Assembly: GCF_005405085.1 (NCBI RefSeq)
Contig: NZ_BJDJ01000005.1
Coordinates: 1-64,000 of the forward strand
DNA length: 64,000 nucleotides
Direction: 5' to 3'
Source: Lactiplantibacillus daowaiensis
GTDB lineage: Bacteria; Bacillota; Bacilli; Lactobacillales; Lactobacillaceae
Shown here: piece by piece, positions 56,923 through 64,000 of the stretch
How the letters are laid out: every line of letters starts with the position of its first letter
Position numbering within the stretch: position 1 is the stretch's first letter
Made by a program: the position numbers and the translations under genes
The notes under the pieces: model-generated
Seen by the model: the letters and a program-made list of their open reading frames with translations, nothing else
Database searches by the model: none
What the model was told of the DNA's origin: nothing

Positions 56923-56953
56923 AAATCTGGAACGTTGGTTTCAGATTTTTTTG
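56923..56953 (+). terminator. Terminator
   Basis: 7-bp stem AAATCTG/CAGATTT with T-run. Confidence 0.65.
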
Positions 56954-57118
56954 TGGTCATAAGCTGGTTGCGTAACGGAATGAGTTATACTGTTAATTTT
57001 TTGTAACCTGTGCAACATAATGTTATTTAACTGGTACCCCGATGTAACACAAACTGAGTAGTATAGAAGGTGGCTTGAAGGACATATGCGTGACTCTCTT
57101 GTTTTGGAGTGAATCATC

Positions 57119-58294
57119 ATTAAAGTAAAATCAGTTATGTTAGGGACAGCCGCTTTAGCCGGCTTATTAGTGGCCGGCCAAGGGGTGGCCAATGCCGATA
57201 CGTTTACGATCCAAGCGGGGGATACCGTTTGGGGTTATTCACAAAAGTACCATGTCTCAATCAAAAAAATTGTTGCCGAAAATAAACTCAGTGATGCCAA
57301 TTTAATTATTGCGGGTCATGAGATTACAATTCCAACTAGTGATACTAGTTCGACGACAACTACATCAAAGACAACGAAAACAACCACTAAAGCTGCGACG
57401 ACTACTGGCACGACCAGTGCGGCCGCGACGAGCGCGACTAGTGCGAGCCAAAATAGCAGCAGTACTCAGGCTAGCAGCACTGCGGCCACTAGTTCAACCA
57501 GTGCGACGAGTCAAAGCACCACAAGCACAGCTAGTCAAAGCAGTGTTAGTGCGGCCAGTGCCAGCTCAACGGCGACATCAGCTAGTTCAACGAGTGCTGC
57601 TTCGAGCAGCGTGACCAGTGCCGCGAGCCAAAGCACAACTAGCGCGGCCAGCCAAAGTAGTAGTAGTGCGGCAACCAGCGCTGCAAGTACGAGTGCCGCT
57701 AGTTCAACGGCCAGTCAAGCGAGTCAAAGTAGCAATAGCGCTGCAATTCGCTCACATGTAACGACGCAATCCGCTAGTCAGCCAACATCAACAGCGGCAG
57801 CGAGCCAAAGCACTAGCAGTGCGGCGACGAGTGCAACAACTAGTACTGCACAAAGCAGCAGTAGTGCCGCTAGCTCAACGGCGACGACGAGTTCGTCAAC
57901 GACCAGCACCGCTAGTTCATCAACTAGCAGTTCATCAACAACGACGACGTCAACTGGGAGTGTTAGTTCTAGTGCGATCGTCGCCGCAGCTTATTCATAT
58001 TTAGGCACCCCATATGAAGAAATGGACTGTTCAGCCTTTACCCAAGCAGCCTATGCAAAAGCCGGCATTACGATCGGTCGGACCACGTATGCGCAAGCGA
58101 CCGCTGGCACGCATATCCAGTTTAGTAAGGCCCAAGTTGGGGACTTGATTTTCTGGGGTTCTGACACGGCGCCTTATCACGTTGGGATTTACTTAGGTAA
58201 TGGGAAGTATATTGCTTCACCAGATTATGGTGAAACGGTCTCTGTTAAAAGTACCGCTTACTTTACCCCTAGTTTTGCTATCCACATCCGTTAA
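57119..58294 (+). CDS. Secreted LysM - NlpC/P60 peptidoglycan hydrolase
   Basis: A 391-aa secreted D,L-endopeptidase candidate if started at ATT 57119, 9 nt after GGAG (57106-57109). This gives the normal basic signal peptide M-K-V-K-S-V-M-L-G-T. The first ATG (57137) has no RBS and would remove both lysines; an in-frame stop at 57110 excludes longer forms. A LysM domain (about 28-72) binds the wall, a Ser/Thr/Ala linker (about 75-280) follows, then NlpC/P60 with Cys304 (D-C-S-A-F) and His354 (Y-H-V-G-I-Y). The usual Gly after C-S is Ala. Confidence 0.85.
   Translation: MKVKSVMLGTAALAGLLVAGQGVANADTFTIQAGDTVWGYSQKYHVSIKKIVAENKLSDANLIIAGHEITIPTSDTSSTTTTSKTTKTTTKAATTTGTTSAAATSATSASQNSSSTQASSTAATSSTSATSQSTTSTASQSSVSAASASSTATSASSTSAASSSVTSAASQSTTSAASQSSSSAATSAASTSAASSTASQASQSSNSAAIRSHVTTQSASQPTSTAAASQSTSSAATSATTSTAQSSSSAASSTATTSSSTTSTASSSTSSSSTTTTSTGSVSSSAIVAAAYSYLGTPYEEMDCSAFTQAAYAKAGITIGRTTYAQATAGTHIQFSKAQVGDLIFWGSDTAPYHVGIYLGNGKYIASPDYGETVSVKSTAYFTPSFAIHIR
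57350..57960 (+). repeat. Low-complexity Ser/Thr/Ala coding repeat
   Basis: About 200 codons alternating AGC/AGT, ACN and GCN triplets encode the flexible linker of the NlpC/P60 protein. Such stretches are often O-glycosylated in L. plantarum hydrolases and are prone to length change. Confidence 0.75.
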
Positions 58295-58303
58295 TCAAAA
58301 AGT

Positions 58304-58334
58304 AAAAAAAGACGCCTTTACGGCGTCTTTTTTT
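58304..58334. terminator. Bidirectional terminator
   Basis: Stem GACGCC/GGCGTC flanked by A7 and T7, between the NlpC/P60 gene and the convergent HTH gene. Confidence 0.9.
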
Positions 58335-58338
58335 GTGG

Positions 58339-58530
58339 TTAAGCTTTACTATTCATAAACTTCTTTAACAGTTGTAGTTCTTCTTGGGTTGGCGTTGCTT
58401 CACCAGACTTGATGTTGTGAATGCGCTCAACTGATAGTTGACTGCCAAAGGCTAAATCATTGTCGGTTAAATGGTGATCCCGTTCAAAAGCAATGATTTT
58501 TTCAGATAACTGACTTAATGGTAGTTCCAT
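58339..58530 (-). CDS. Small HTH-like protein
   Basis: A 63-aa protein; ATG 58530 is preferred over GTG 58539. Its helical pattern L-T-D-N-D-L-A-F-G-S-Q-L-S-V-E-R-I-H-N-I-K-S-G resembles a Cro/C1-type HTH (about 20-45), with no other domain. This kind of small protein is widespread in lactobacilli; role unknown. Confidence 0.7.
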   Translation of the reverse strand: MELPLSQLSEKIIAFERDHHLTDNDLAFGSQLSVERIHNIKSGEATPTQEELQLLKKFMNSKA

Positions 58531-58633
58531 GCTCCTCACCCCGATTATAAGATTCGTAAAAGCTCAGTGCTTGTAACTGATACTTTTATTATAACCTTAA
58601 TTCGAAAAAAACGGGGCTGGAATGAATGCTAAC

Positions 58634-60286
58634 TTATTTCGTGGTCAATTGTTTCTGTAATTTAACGAGTGCTTCGGTCGTTTCTTCTGGTAAGCGATCA
58701 TTGTGGGTGTGTTGATAATGATCAATAAAGTTCGACCGAATATTCAACCGTGTCGCGACTAGATCCCGATATTTTTGATTATCATAATCAACTGGGAAGT
58801 CAGCTAACTTCAAATTTTGCATATGGTCTAAGCCCGCAAATGATTCCCATTCAGTGGTGTTATTCACTATGGCTTCTAAGGCGCCTAACGTAATTTCTTT
58901 AGGGATCTTCTTGTCACCAAAGTAGCCCGTATTAAGCAGGTAACAATCCAAATGGCGTTCTTCAAACAGCGCTTTAAAGTCATGGTAATCTTCGGACAAT
59001 GGATAAACTCTAAATGGGTTGGCAAATGGTTCGATGACTAAGGCATTACGGTCAACGTTACCAATGATATTTTCAGCGGAACTCCGTTTAGTTGCTAAGG
59101 TCGCGCCAAAAGTGGCCGCTAAAATCGGGTCATCAACCTTAATAACGGGTGGTAGGCTATCATCTTTCATGATCCAGAAGATTGCGTTGATTGGGGCATT
59201 TTCCTTATCAACCCGGTTCGTTGAGGCATACCGTGACTTGATCGTCCGGCCGTTCCCATTGCGTAAGTCTTCCGTAACTAGCACTTTGCGTCCCTGATCA
59301 TCAAGCGTGACCCCAACGTTTTGAATCGTCATGAAATATTTCGGTTCCGTTGAGCTCATTGGATAGTCGTTAGTCTTATCAAAGTACGATGGCTCCAATG
59401 CGACGGAGCTGCCGTTATCCCGGTTAATCACAAACGCATCATCATGTAACACCGTAATGTCATATTTATAGCCGTGCTTAGCATGCGTTAAGGTTGATTT
59501 ACCAGAGCCAGACAAGCCAAACATTGCAAAGACTTGATCACTCTTGTCCTTAAAATGAAAGGCTTTTAGGCCACCATGACAAGCGACGTAGCCATGCCGA
59601 TGTGCAATTGACCAAGCTAGTGTTAAGGTTGATTTTTTCAGTTCGCCAAAGTAAGGCATCCCCAGAATGGCCGCCGCGTTATGTTTAGGATCAAAGATCG
59701 CTAACCCATCGGGATAGTCAGGGTCGTGATAGGTCGGGTCAGCATAGATGTAAATGTCGCCTTCGGGATATGCCACGGAGTTATCAAACATGTCTTGATA
59801 GTGTTCGGTAATAGGCTGGAAGTTTAACATATACGAGAGTAGGTTGTTGGCATAATTATCTTGAATGGCTAAATGGGCGCGGACAATAAAGTCTTCATCT
59901 AAGCCAACGACAACGTCAGTTTTAATGAAATGTTCGTTTTGTGCTTTATAGATGGCGTCACGTAGACGGCCAGCCATATCAGCTTCGTCGACACCCGCGT
60001 CGCCGAGGATCCGCCGCGCTTGCGCCGTCCGACCAACGACTTTACCGGTGTTTTCGACTAACATCTTGGCATCGGCTGGTAAGCCTAAGTCAGTGGGCCG
60101 ATAAATTGGTAAATCAGTCTTTACGGTACCAGGGCCTTGAACGGCTAGTTCATAAGCGGTGGCGACGTTAGGCACTTGCGTCATGTTATTGGCATAAAAG
60201 GCCGTTTCAACGGTCGACCGAATTTGTGAAAAGATTGGGTTGTTGCGACCGATGTCGGCTAATTGATATGCATTCTTAGTACTCAT
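58634..60286 (-). CDS. pckA: Phosphoenolpyruvate carboxykinase (ATP)
   Basis: A 550-aa ATP-dependent PEPCK that interconverts oxaloacetate and PEP. The kinase-1a P-loop G-L-S-G-S-G-K-S-T is near 258-266, kinase-2 metal site H-D-D-A-F near 280-284, and the substrate region F-G-E-L-K-K-S lies upstream. GGGAGG before ATG. In lactobacilli it can supply oxaloacetate or PEP during growth on organic acids. A cre-like site lies upstream, consistent with catabolite repression. Monocistronic. Confidence 0.94.
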   Translation of the reverse strand: MSTKNAYQLADIGRNNPIFSQIRSTVETAFYANNMTQVPNVATAYELAVQGPGTVKTDLPIYRPTDLGLPADAKMLVENTGKVVGRTAQARRILGDAGVDEADMAGRLRDAIYKAQNEHFIKTDVVVGLDEDFIVRAHLAIQDNYANNLLSYMLNFQPITEHYQDMFDNSVAYPEGDIYIYADPTYHDPDYPDGLAIFDPKHNAAAILGMPYFGELKKSTLTLAWSIAHRHGYVACHGGLKAFHFKDKSDQVFAMFGLSGSGKSTLTHAKHGYKYDITVLHDDAFVINRDNGSSVALEPSYFDKTNDYPMSSTEPKYFMTIQNVGVTLDDQGRKVLVTEDLRNGNGRTIKSRYASTNRVDKENAPINAIFWIMKDDSLPPVIKVDDPILAATFGATLATKRSSAENIIGNVDRNALVIEPFANPFRVYPLSEDYHDFKALFEERHLDCYLLNTGYFGDKKIPKEITLGALEAIVNNTTEWESFAGLDHMQNLKLADFPVDYDNQKYRDLVATRLNIRSNFIDHYQHTHNDRLPEETTEALVKLQKQLTTK

Positions 60287-60340
60287 GTTGAAAGCCTCCC
60301 TATCACATTTGTTAGTCTAAGTTTACCACAAAAAGCGCTA

Positions 60341-60355
60341 ATGAAAGCACTTACT
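60341..60355 (+). promoter_or_regulatory. cre-like site upstream of pckA
   Basis: ATGAAAGCACTTACT has one mismatch to the cre consensus (A in place of the central G). Located 55 bp upstream of pckA. Confidence 0.45.
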
Positions 60356-60586
60356 TTGCTGTGACGACAACTATTACCGCTACTTAGGGGCTGGCGAATT
60401 GATTCGATTTGAAGAATATAAAACGGCTGGCTATATTGGCGAGTGACAACTAAAATTTATTGATAATAAATGAGCATGATTGTTAAGTAACTGTTAAAAT
60501 CAGCTTTTTTTAGTAGAAGCTGGAATTAGAGGGTTGCATTGAAAACTATATTAGTATAGCTTAGGAAGTAACAATTAATGATTTTG

Positions 60587-60628
60587 ACCGGCTAAAACTG
60601 ATTAATGTGCTAGAATAGTTTAGCCGGT
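60587..60628. promoter_or_regulatory. Inverted repeat around the TetR-gene promoter
   Basis: ACCGGCTAAAACT (60587-60599) pairs with AGTTTAGCCGGT (60617-60628) apart from one extra A. The extended -10 TGC-TAGAAT (core 60611-60616) lies between the arms, so this is a good candidate autoregulatory operator. Confidence 0.55.
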
Positions 60629-60671
60629 TAATTTTAGTTAATCGACCAAAAGTTGTAGAGGGGTGAAAGTA

Positions 60672-61340
60672 GTGCCACGTAAACGTAATACGCAGCGACG
60701 AATGGAGATCGTCAATACCGCGTTTCGTTTGTTTGCCGAGAATGGTTATGACCAAGTGCAGATGAAAGACATCGCGGAAGCTTGCGATATCAGCAAGTCG
60801 CTGCTGCAACACTATTTTCCAAAGAAAATCGTTTTATTGAGTACGATGTTAAATGAGCTGATGTTAAGTGCGTTTATTTATAGTAATGAACAATTAACGC
60901 TACTGTCGGCGGAACAACGAACTATGATTCAAATGAGCTTTTTATTACGGACGTTAGATGAGAATCCGAAGATGGAAAACTTCATTAAAGACATCTTTGA
61001 AAATCCAGAACTAACGACCGAATTAGTGTTAGTATCATTGGATTGGTTGGAATCAATCGGAGTGGCTGGTGAAACTTCAGTGATTCGATATGCCATCAAC
61101 TTCGCGGTTTCTGGGGGGATGGCCGTCTTTTTCAAGCGTAAGTTACTGCGAGTGAGTGTCGAACATATTGCTGAAAATATTGACCAAGCCTTTTATTTGT
61201 TACTTGGGGCTGACCGTCAAAAAATCGATCAAGTTTACTTAAGTACTGCTAAATACAATACCGATCGTTACTTCCAACAATTTATTACTTATTTACATGC
61301 GCACGCGACGATTGATTTGAGCGCTGAAATAAAAATTTAA
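60672..61340 (+). CDS. TetR-family regulator
   Basis: A 222-aa regulator with N-terminal HTH (Q-V-Q-M-K-D-I-A-E-A-C-D-I-S-K-S-L-L-Q-H-Y-F, about 27-48) and a large helical ligand domain. GTG 60672 is 8 nt after GAGGGG; GTG 60663 is in frame but overlaps the RBS. No terminator separates it clearly from the following MarR gene, and no enzyme or transporter is adjacent, so the target is unknown; it likely controls itself through the flanking inverted repeat. Confidence 0.85.
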   Translation: MPRKRNTQRRMEIVNTAFRLFAENGYDQVQMKDIAEACDISKSLLQHYFPKKIVLLSTMLNELMLSAFIYSNEQLTLLSAEQRTMIQMSFLLRTLDENPKMENFIKDIFENPELTTELVLVSLDWLESIGVAGETSVIRYAINFAVSGGMAVFFKRKLLRVSVEHIAENIDQAFYLLLGADRQKIDQVYLSTAKYNTDRYFQQFITYLHAHATIDLSAEIKI

Positions 61341-61502
61341 TATAAAAGATAACCTAAAATCCTTGTATTTCGTAAAATATACTAGTACACTTTAAATCGG
61401 GGAAATGATAAAAGACGCTTACTAATTTTAAAATAACTTTGGAGCGAATTATGAAGACTGACTGACTAATTCGACTTTTAGATTGAAAGGGAGATTTTTA
61501 AT

Positions 61503-62000
61503 ATGAATGAAGATATGGAGTTTTTTAACCGGTTCAGCCATATGTATTTACACGGCTTCAAGAACCTTGCTGACATGTTTGCGGAACCAGCCACGGAGCA
61601 CGGGATTACGCTAGACGAATTTTACATTCTTTATGACATTGCTGAAGCTAAAGGTAAGATTCGTTTAATGGATATCGCGGAAACTCATGGTGTAACCCGT
61701 TCAGCTATTTCACGATTAATCGGTCGTTTATTACGTAAAGATTACTTATATCAAGAAGCAGAAGACCATGATCGTCGGAACAAAGTTTTGAAATTAACGC
61801 CAGAAGGTGCGCGCGTTGAACACGTGGTCTTCACGGAATTATTACAACGGAACCGCGCTTGGGCCCAATCCTTTAACTTAGCTAAGCAATATCAAACTTT
61901 AGATTTAGTTGAAGAATTTATGGACAAATTTGTTAACGAAAATGCCGGTAAGCAAGCAGAAAAGGCCAGTTATGCCGATCTCAAGCGTGCCGAAGCCTAA
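61503..62000 (+). CDS. MarR-family regulator
   Basis: A 165-aa winged-helix regulator: recognition helix region T-H-G-V-T-R-S-A-I-S-R-L-I-G-R-L (about 61-76) and wing D-H-D-R-R-N-K (about 88-94). GAAAGGGAG precedes ATG. The ligand and targets are unknown. Own promoter in the 160-bp AT-rich gap is likely; strong terminator follows. Confidence 0.88.
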   Translation: MNEDMEFFNRFSHMYLHGFKNLADMFAEPATEHGITLDEFYILYDIAEAKGKIRLMDIAETHGVTRSAISRLIGRLLRKDYLYQEAEDHDRRNKVLKLTPEGARVEHVVFTELLQRNRAWAQSFNLAKQYQTLDLVEEFMDKFVNENAGKQAEKASYADLKRAEA

Positions 62001-62021
62001 CCATAATAAAGTTAAGCCATT

Positions 62022-62067
62022 AAAAAGAGACCGTTCACCAGTTTTTTACCGGTGGACGGTCTCTTTT
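62022..62067. terminator. Bidirectional terminator
   Basis: 17-bp stem with one G-U pair (62023-62039 with 62051-62067), A/T-flanked, between convergent genes. Confidence 0.88.
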
Positions 62068-62070
62068 GGT

Positions 62071-63045
62071 TTAGCCGAAGATTGATTTGAAGATTGAACT
62101 AAAGAAATTCGTGATGCTTGACCAAACTTGTTGGAGTGCATTTTGATTTTCTGTCGTATTCAATTTACTAAAAATCCCTTTGGCATTGGACTGGATATTT
62201 TTCATTAAAGAACTGGCTTGCGTTTTAAAACTTGAAGAATTAAGCGCCCCAGAATCGCGAATCTTAACGAGTAAATTAATGATTTGCGTCTTTTGATTAT
62301 TGGTGATGACATTAGTTAAGTTATTGTTAGTAATTTGGTTATTCACGATAGTTGTGATTTCGTTTTTAGTGACGCTGCTACCTTTTTGAGCCATTTCTTT
62401 CTTGGCCCCGGCAACCGCATTGTTTAATTGTGCATCGGTATAGCCATCTTTACCTTTATTGGCTTTGGTAATACCGCTTAAGGTGCTCAATTCATTTTGG
62501 GCCGCACTAACTTGCTTACTATTTAAGCTATTGCCGGACTTGGCGTAAGCCGCGTAGATTCCAGCTAGGGCACCGGAACCATCGATAGGGGTTGCTGAAG
62601 TAATATAAATATTGGCATCGGCAATCCCAGCGGTCAAGGCCGCGTTTTTATATTGGTTGGCAGTAATGGTAGTGATATTATTACTACCATTATAATCGAG
62701 GATCTTAACGTTGATCCCAGAACCAGAGCTGGTCTTTTCAATCATGGCACTTGACCAAACGCCAGAGCTACTTGTAAAGCTTTCGCCGGCTGGATTGAGG
62801 TATTTGACTAACGTATCACCATTGACCGTTAACGTTGAGTAGTTACTACTGTCACTTAAACTCGCGGTCAACGTCTGAATGGTCCCTTGTTTTTGACTAC
62901 TTGTTAAGCTTGACCCCAACGTGACGATTGGGGTGCTGTCAGAACTGTCATCAGCATGTGAGGTGAGCTGCCACCCACCTAAGCTAATCAGTAGGGCGGC
63001 TAAAATGACGCCCCATTTAAATTTAAAATTGCGTTTACTGCGCAT
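62071..63045 (-). CDS. DUF1002 extracellular protein
   Basis: A 324-aa secreted protein: signal peptide (about 1-32, cleavage near S-H-A-D), then a DUF1002 (YpuA-like) region beginning I-V-T-L-G-S-S-L-T-S-S-Q-K and a helical C-terminal half ending in Phe/Ile-rich residues. Function of the family is not known. GGAGGG precedes ATG. Confidence 0.85.
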   Translation of the reverse strand: MRSKRNFKFKWGVILAALLISLGGWQLTSHADDSSDSTPIVTLGSSLTSSQKQGTIQTLTASLSDSSNYSTLTVNGDTLVKYLNPAGESFTSSSGVWSSAMIEKTSSGSGINVKILDYNGSNNITTITANQYKNAALTAGIADANIYITSATPIDGSGALAGIYAAYAKSGNSLNSKQVSAAQNELSTLSGITKANKGKDGYTDAQLNNAVAGAKKEMAQKGSSVTKNEITTIVNNQITNNNLTNVITNNQKTQIINLLVKIRDSGALNSSSFKTQASSLMKNIQSNAKGIFSKLNTTENQNALQQVWSSITNFFSSIFKSIFG

Positions 63046-63164
63046 GATAATTCCCTCCGCATCTTAACTAATGCACCTTGAATTATAGCAGACTCCATTG
63101 ACGCGACGACCTGTTAGGACCAAATTTGGGAGATTGCTAAACAAATTTAACGGTTCTTTAGGAT

Positions 63165-63193
63165 TTGCCGCTGCGGGCAAGATTCGCTATACT
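63165..63193 (+). promoter_or_regulatory. Promoter of the small membrane protein gene
   Basis: TTGCCG, 17-nt spacer, TATACT. Confidence 0.6.
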
Positions 63194-63224
63194 CGGGGTA
63201 ACTAAACGGTAGAGGGGTTACAAT

Positions 63225-63548
63225 ATGCCTAAAAATCGCGTGATCAATAGTTTAAGCTATTTGAGTATTTTGTTCTTACCAGTCTTGTTTCCATTAATTG
63301 TTTGGGCCTTAACGGGTCACAATCCAGACGCGCATCGTACCGCTGGGCGCGCTTTTTGGCTCCATCTGTTACCAACGCTTTTAGGGGTCACGAGTCTAGT
63401 GATCCTGGGCGTATCTGGTTTAATGATGGATAACGTCGCGCATAGTGGTTGGTTAGCGGTCGTATTATTGGCCATTTTGGTCATTGCAGCTATTGCCAGT
63501 TATTTATGGTCAATTATTCGTGGGATTCAACTTTTAATCGCTGATTAG
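63225..63548 (+). CDS. Small membrane protein (DUF4870-like)
   Basis: A 107-aa protein with three predicted transmembrane helices (about 8-28, 42-65, 75-97). The order of helices and the A-G-R-A-F-W motif after the first helix resemble DUF4870 proteins; similarity is modest. GAGGGG precedes ATG. Closely followed by a TetR regulator, which could control it. Confidence 0.72.
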   Translation: MPKNRVINSLSYLSILFLPVLFPLIVWALTGHNPDAHRTAGRAFWLHLLPTLLGVTSLVILGVSGLMMDNVAHSGWLAVVLLAILVIAAIASYLWSIIRGIQLLIAD

Positions 63549-63559
63549 GGGGTTTTAGG

Positions 63560-64000
63560 ATGGTCGCAACACAGAAATTAACGCCCGCCCAAGTGACGGA
63601 CCAATTTATGCGTCAATTTTGGCAGTATGGGGTAGCACAAACCACTGTCGATGACTTAGTGACGGTTGGGCAACTATCACGGTCACAATTTTATCGCCGG
63701 TATCACAGTAAATCAGTGGCATTGCGGCAAAGTCTACAAGCGTATCAGCAGGTTTTGGATCAACAGTTAACACAACTGATTCAGCGTGATCGCGATATGG
63801 GGACGCCATTGCCAGCTTTATTAGCGGATTGTTTGTTGATGCCGTTTCAAAGTGAACGTTGGCCAGCTGGGTGCTTGATGGTGAACTTAATGGCTGAAAT
63901 GGGGCATCGCGATGCGTTAGTGGCTGACCAAACCCAGGCCATTTATATGGCGTTACAAACGCGATTCGTCGGTTTGTTAAGTGATTATGCCAACGACTTA
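63560..64000 (+). CDS. TetR-family regulator (cut by the window end)
   Basis: The first 147 residues of a regulator still open at base 64000. N-terminal HTH: Q-T-T-V-D-D-L-V-T-V-G-Q-L-S-R-S-Q-F-Y-R-R-Y (about 31-52), then the start of a helical ligand domain. The start ATG 63560 follows a GGGGG RBS by 8 nt. Only 11 bp after the membrane protein gene, so both are probably cotranscribed. Confidence 0.82.
   Translation, partial: MVATQKLTPAQVTDQFMRQFWQYGVAQTTVDDLVTVGQLSRSQFYRRYHSKSVALRQSLQAYQQVLDQQLTQLIQRDRDMGTPLPALLADCLLMPFQSERWPAGCLMVNLMAEMGHRDALVADQTQAIYMALQTRFVGLLSDYANDL

Noticed and set aside
57001-57050. WalR-type boxes upstream of the NlpC/P60 gene
   Set aside because: Several TGTWAH half-sites occur, but none are paired with the required 5-nt spacing.
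57350-57960. CRISPR-like or tandem DNA repeat
   Set aside because: The periodicity is that of Ser/Thr/Ala codons in a linker; there are no regular spacers.
60561-60812. An 83-aa minus-strand ORF
   Set aside because: It overlaps the TetR gene start and its operator; it is an antisense shadow.

Overview
The window is 64 kb of a low-to-moderate GC Firmicute chromosome. Gene content points to the Lactiplantibacillus (Lactobacillus plantarum) group: a lacLM/galKETR/melA/lacS cluster, a csc-type WxL cell-surface cluster, several MIP-family glycerol/water channels, an LPQxxE-like sorting signal, PckA, MenG and PepO. I cannot fix the species. There is no phage, insertion sequence, CRISPR array or rRNA. 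One tRNA (Ala, anticodon CGC) is present, and a perfect consensus parS site at 34643-34658 suggests an origin-proximal position.

Layout. 1-17.8 kb: sugar island with a GH78 rhamnosidase-like enzyme, galM, lacS (permease with IIA domain), melA, lacLM (opposite strand), galK-galE-galT and the LacI-type regulator galR, then a NADH-oxidase paralogue that has lost its redox Cys42. cre sites and a shared palindromic TTTAGTWAA-type operator mark the control regions. 18-24.2 kb: two lipoproteins, then the dihydroxyacetone module dhaS / dhaQ / dhaKLM-glpF with a DhaS-like operator and a perfect cre. 24.2-24.8 kb: two inverted copies of a ~180-bp intergenic repeat. 24.8-29.2 kb: brnQ behind a T-box riboswitch (probable Ile specifier), a UbiB-like kinase and an aquaporin. 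29.5-38.2 kb: sbcDC, a HAD phosphatase, parS, a MoxR AAA+ / VWA / 100-aa operon and a TetR regulator. 38.6-43.8 kb: csc cluster (LPxTG-like protein, two small WxL proteins, DUF916 protein, lectin-WxL protein) from a promoter with a perfect cre in its spacer. 43.9-48 kb: NADH oxidase, acetyltransferase, PepO.

48.4-53.3 kb is the most unusual part: an FNR-family regulator with only two cysteines (FLP-type redox switch), a small HMA metallochaperone, a Dps-fold protein lacking most ferroxidase ligands, a small Trp-repeat membrane protein, a CsoR-family repressor with a C-N-C pattern, thioredoxin and a P1B-ATPase with a CPG motif. FNR-type boxes lie exactly at -41.5 relative to the inferred starts of both the chaperone and ATPase transcripts. 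I infer a thiol-redox-controlled metal homeostasis module.

53.4-64 kb: SGNH esterase, DUF218 protein and MenG, tRNA-Ala, small hypotheticals, a LysM-NlpC/P60 hydrolase probably starting at ATT, a small HTH-like protein, PckA, three regulators (one cut by the window end), a DUF1002 exoprotein and a small membrane protein.
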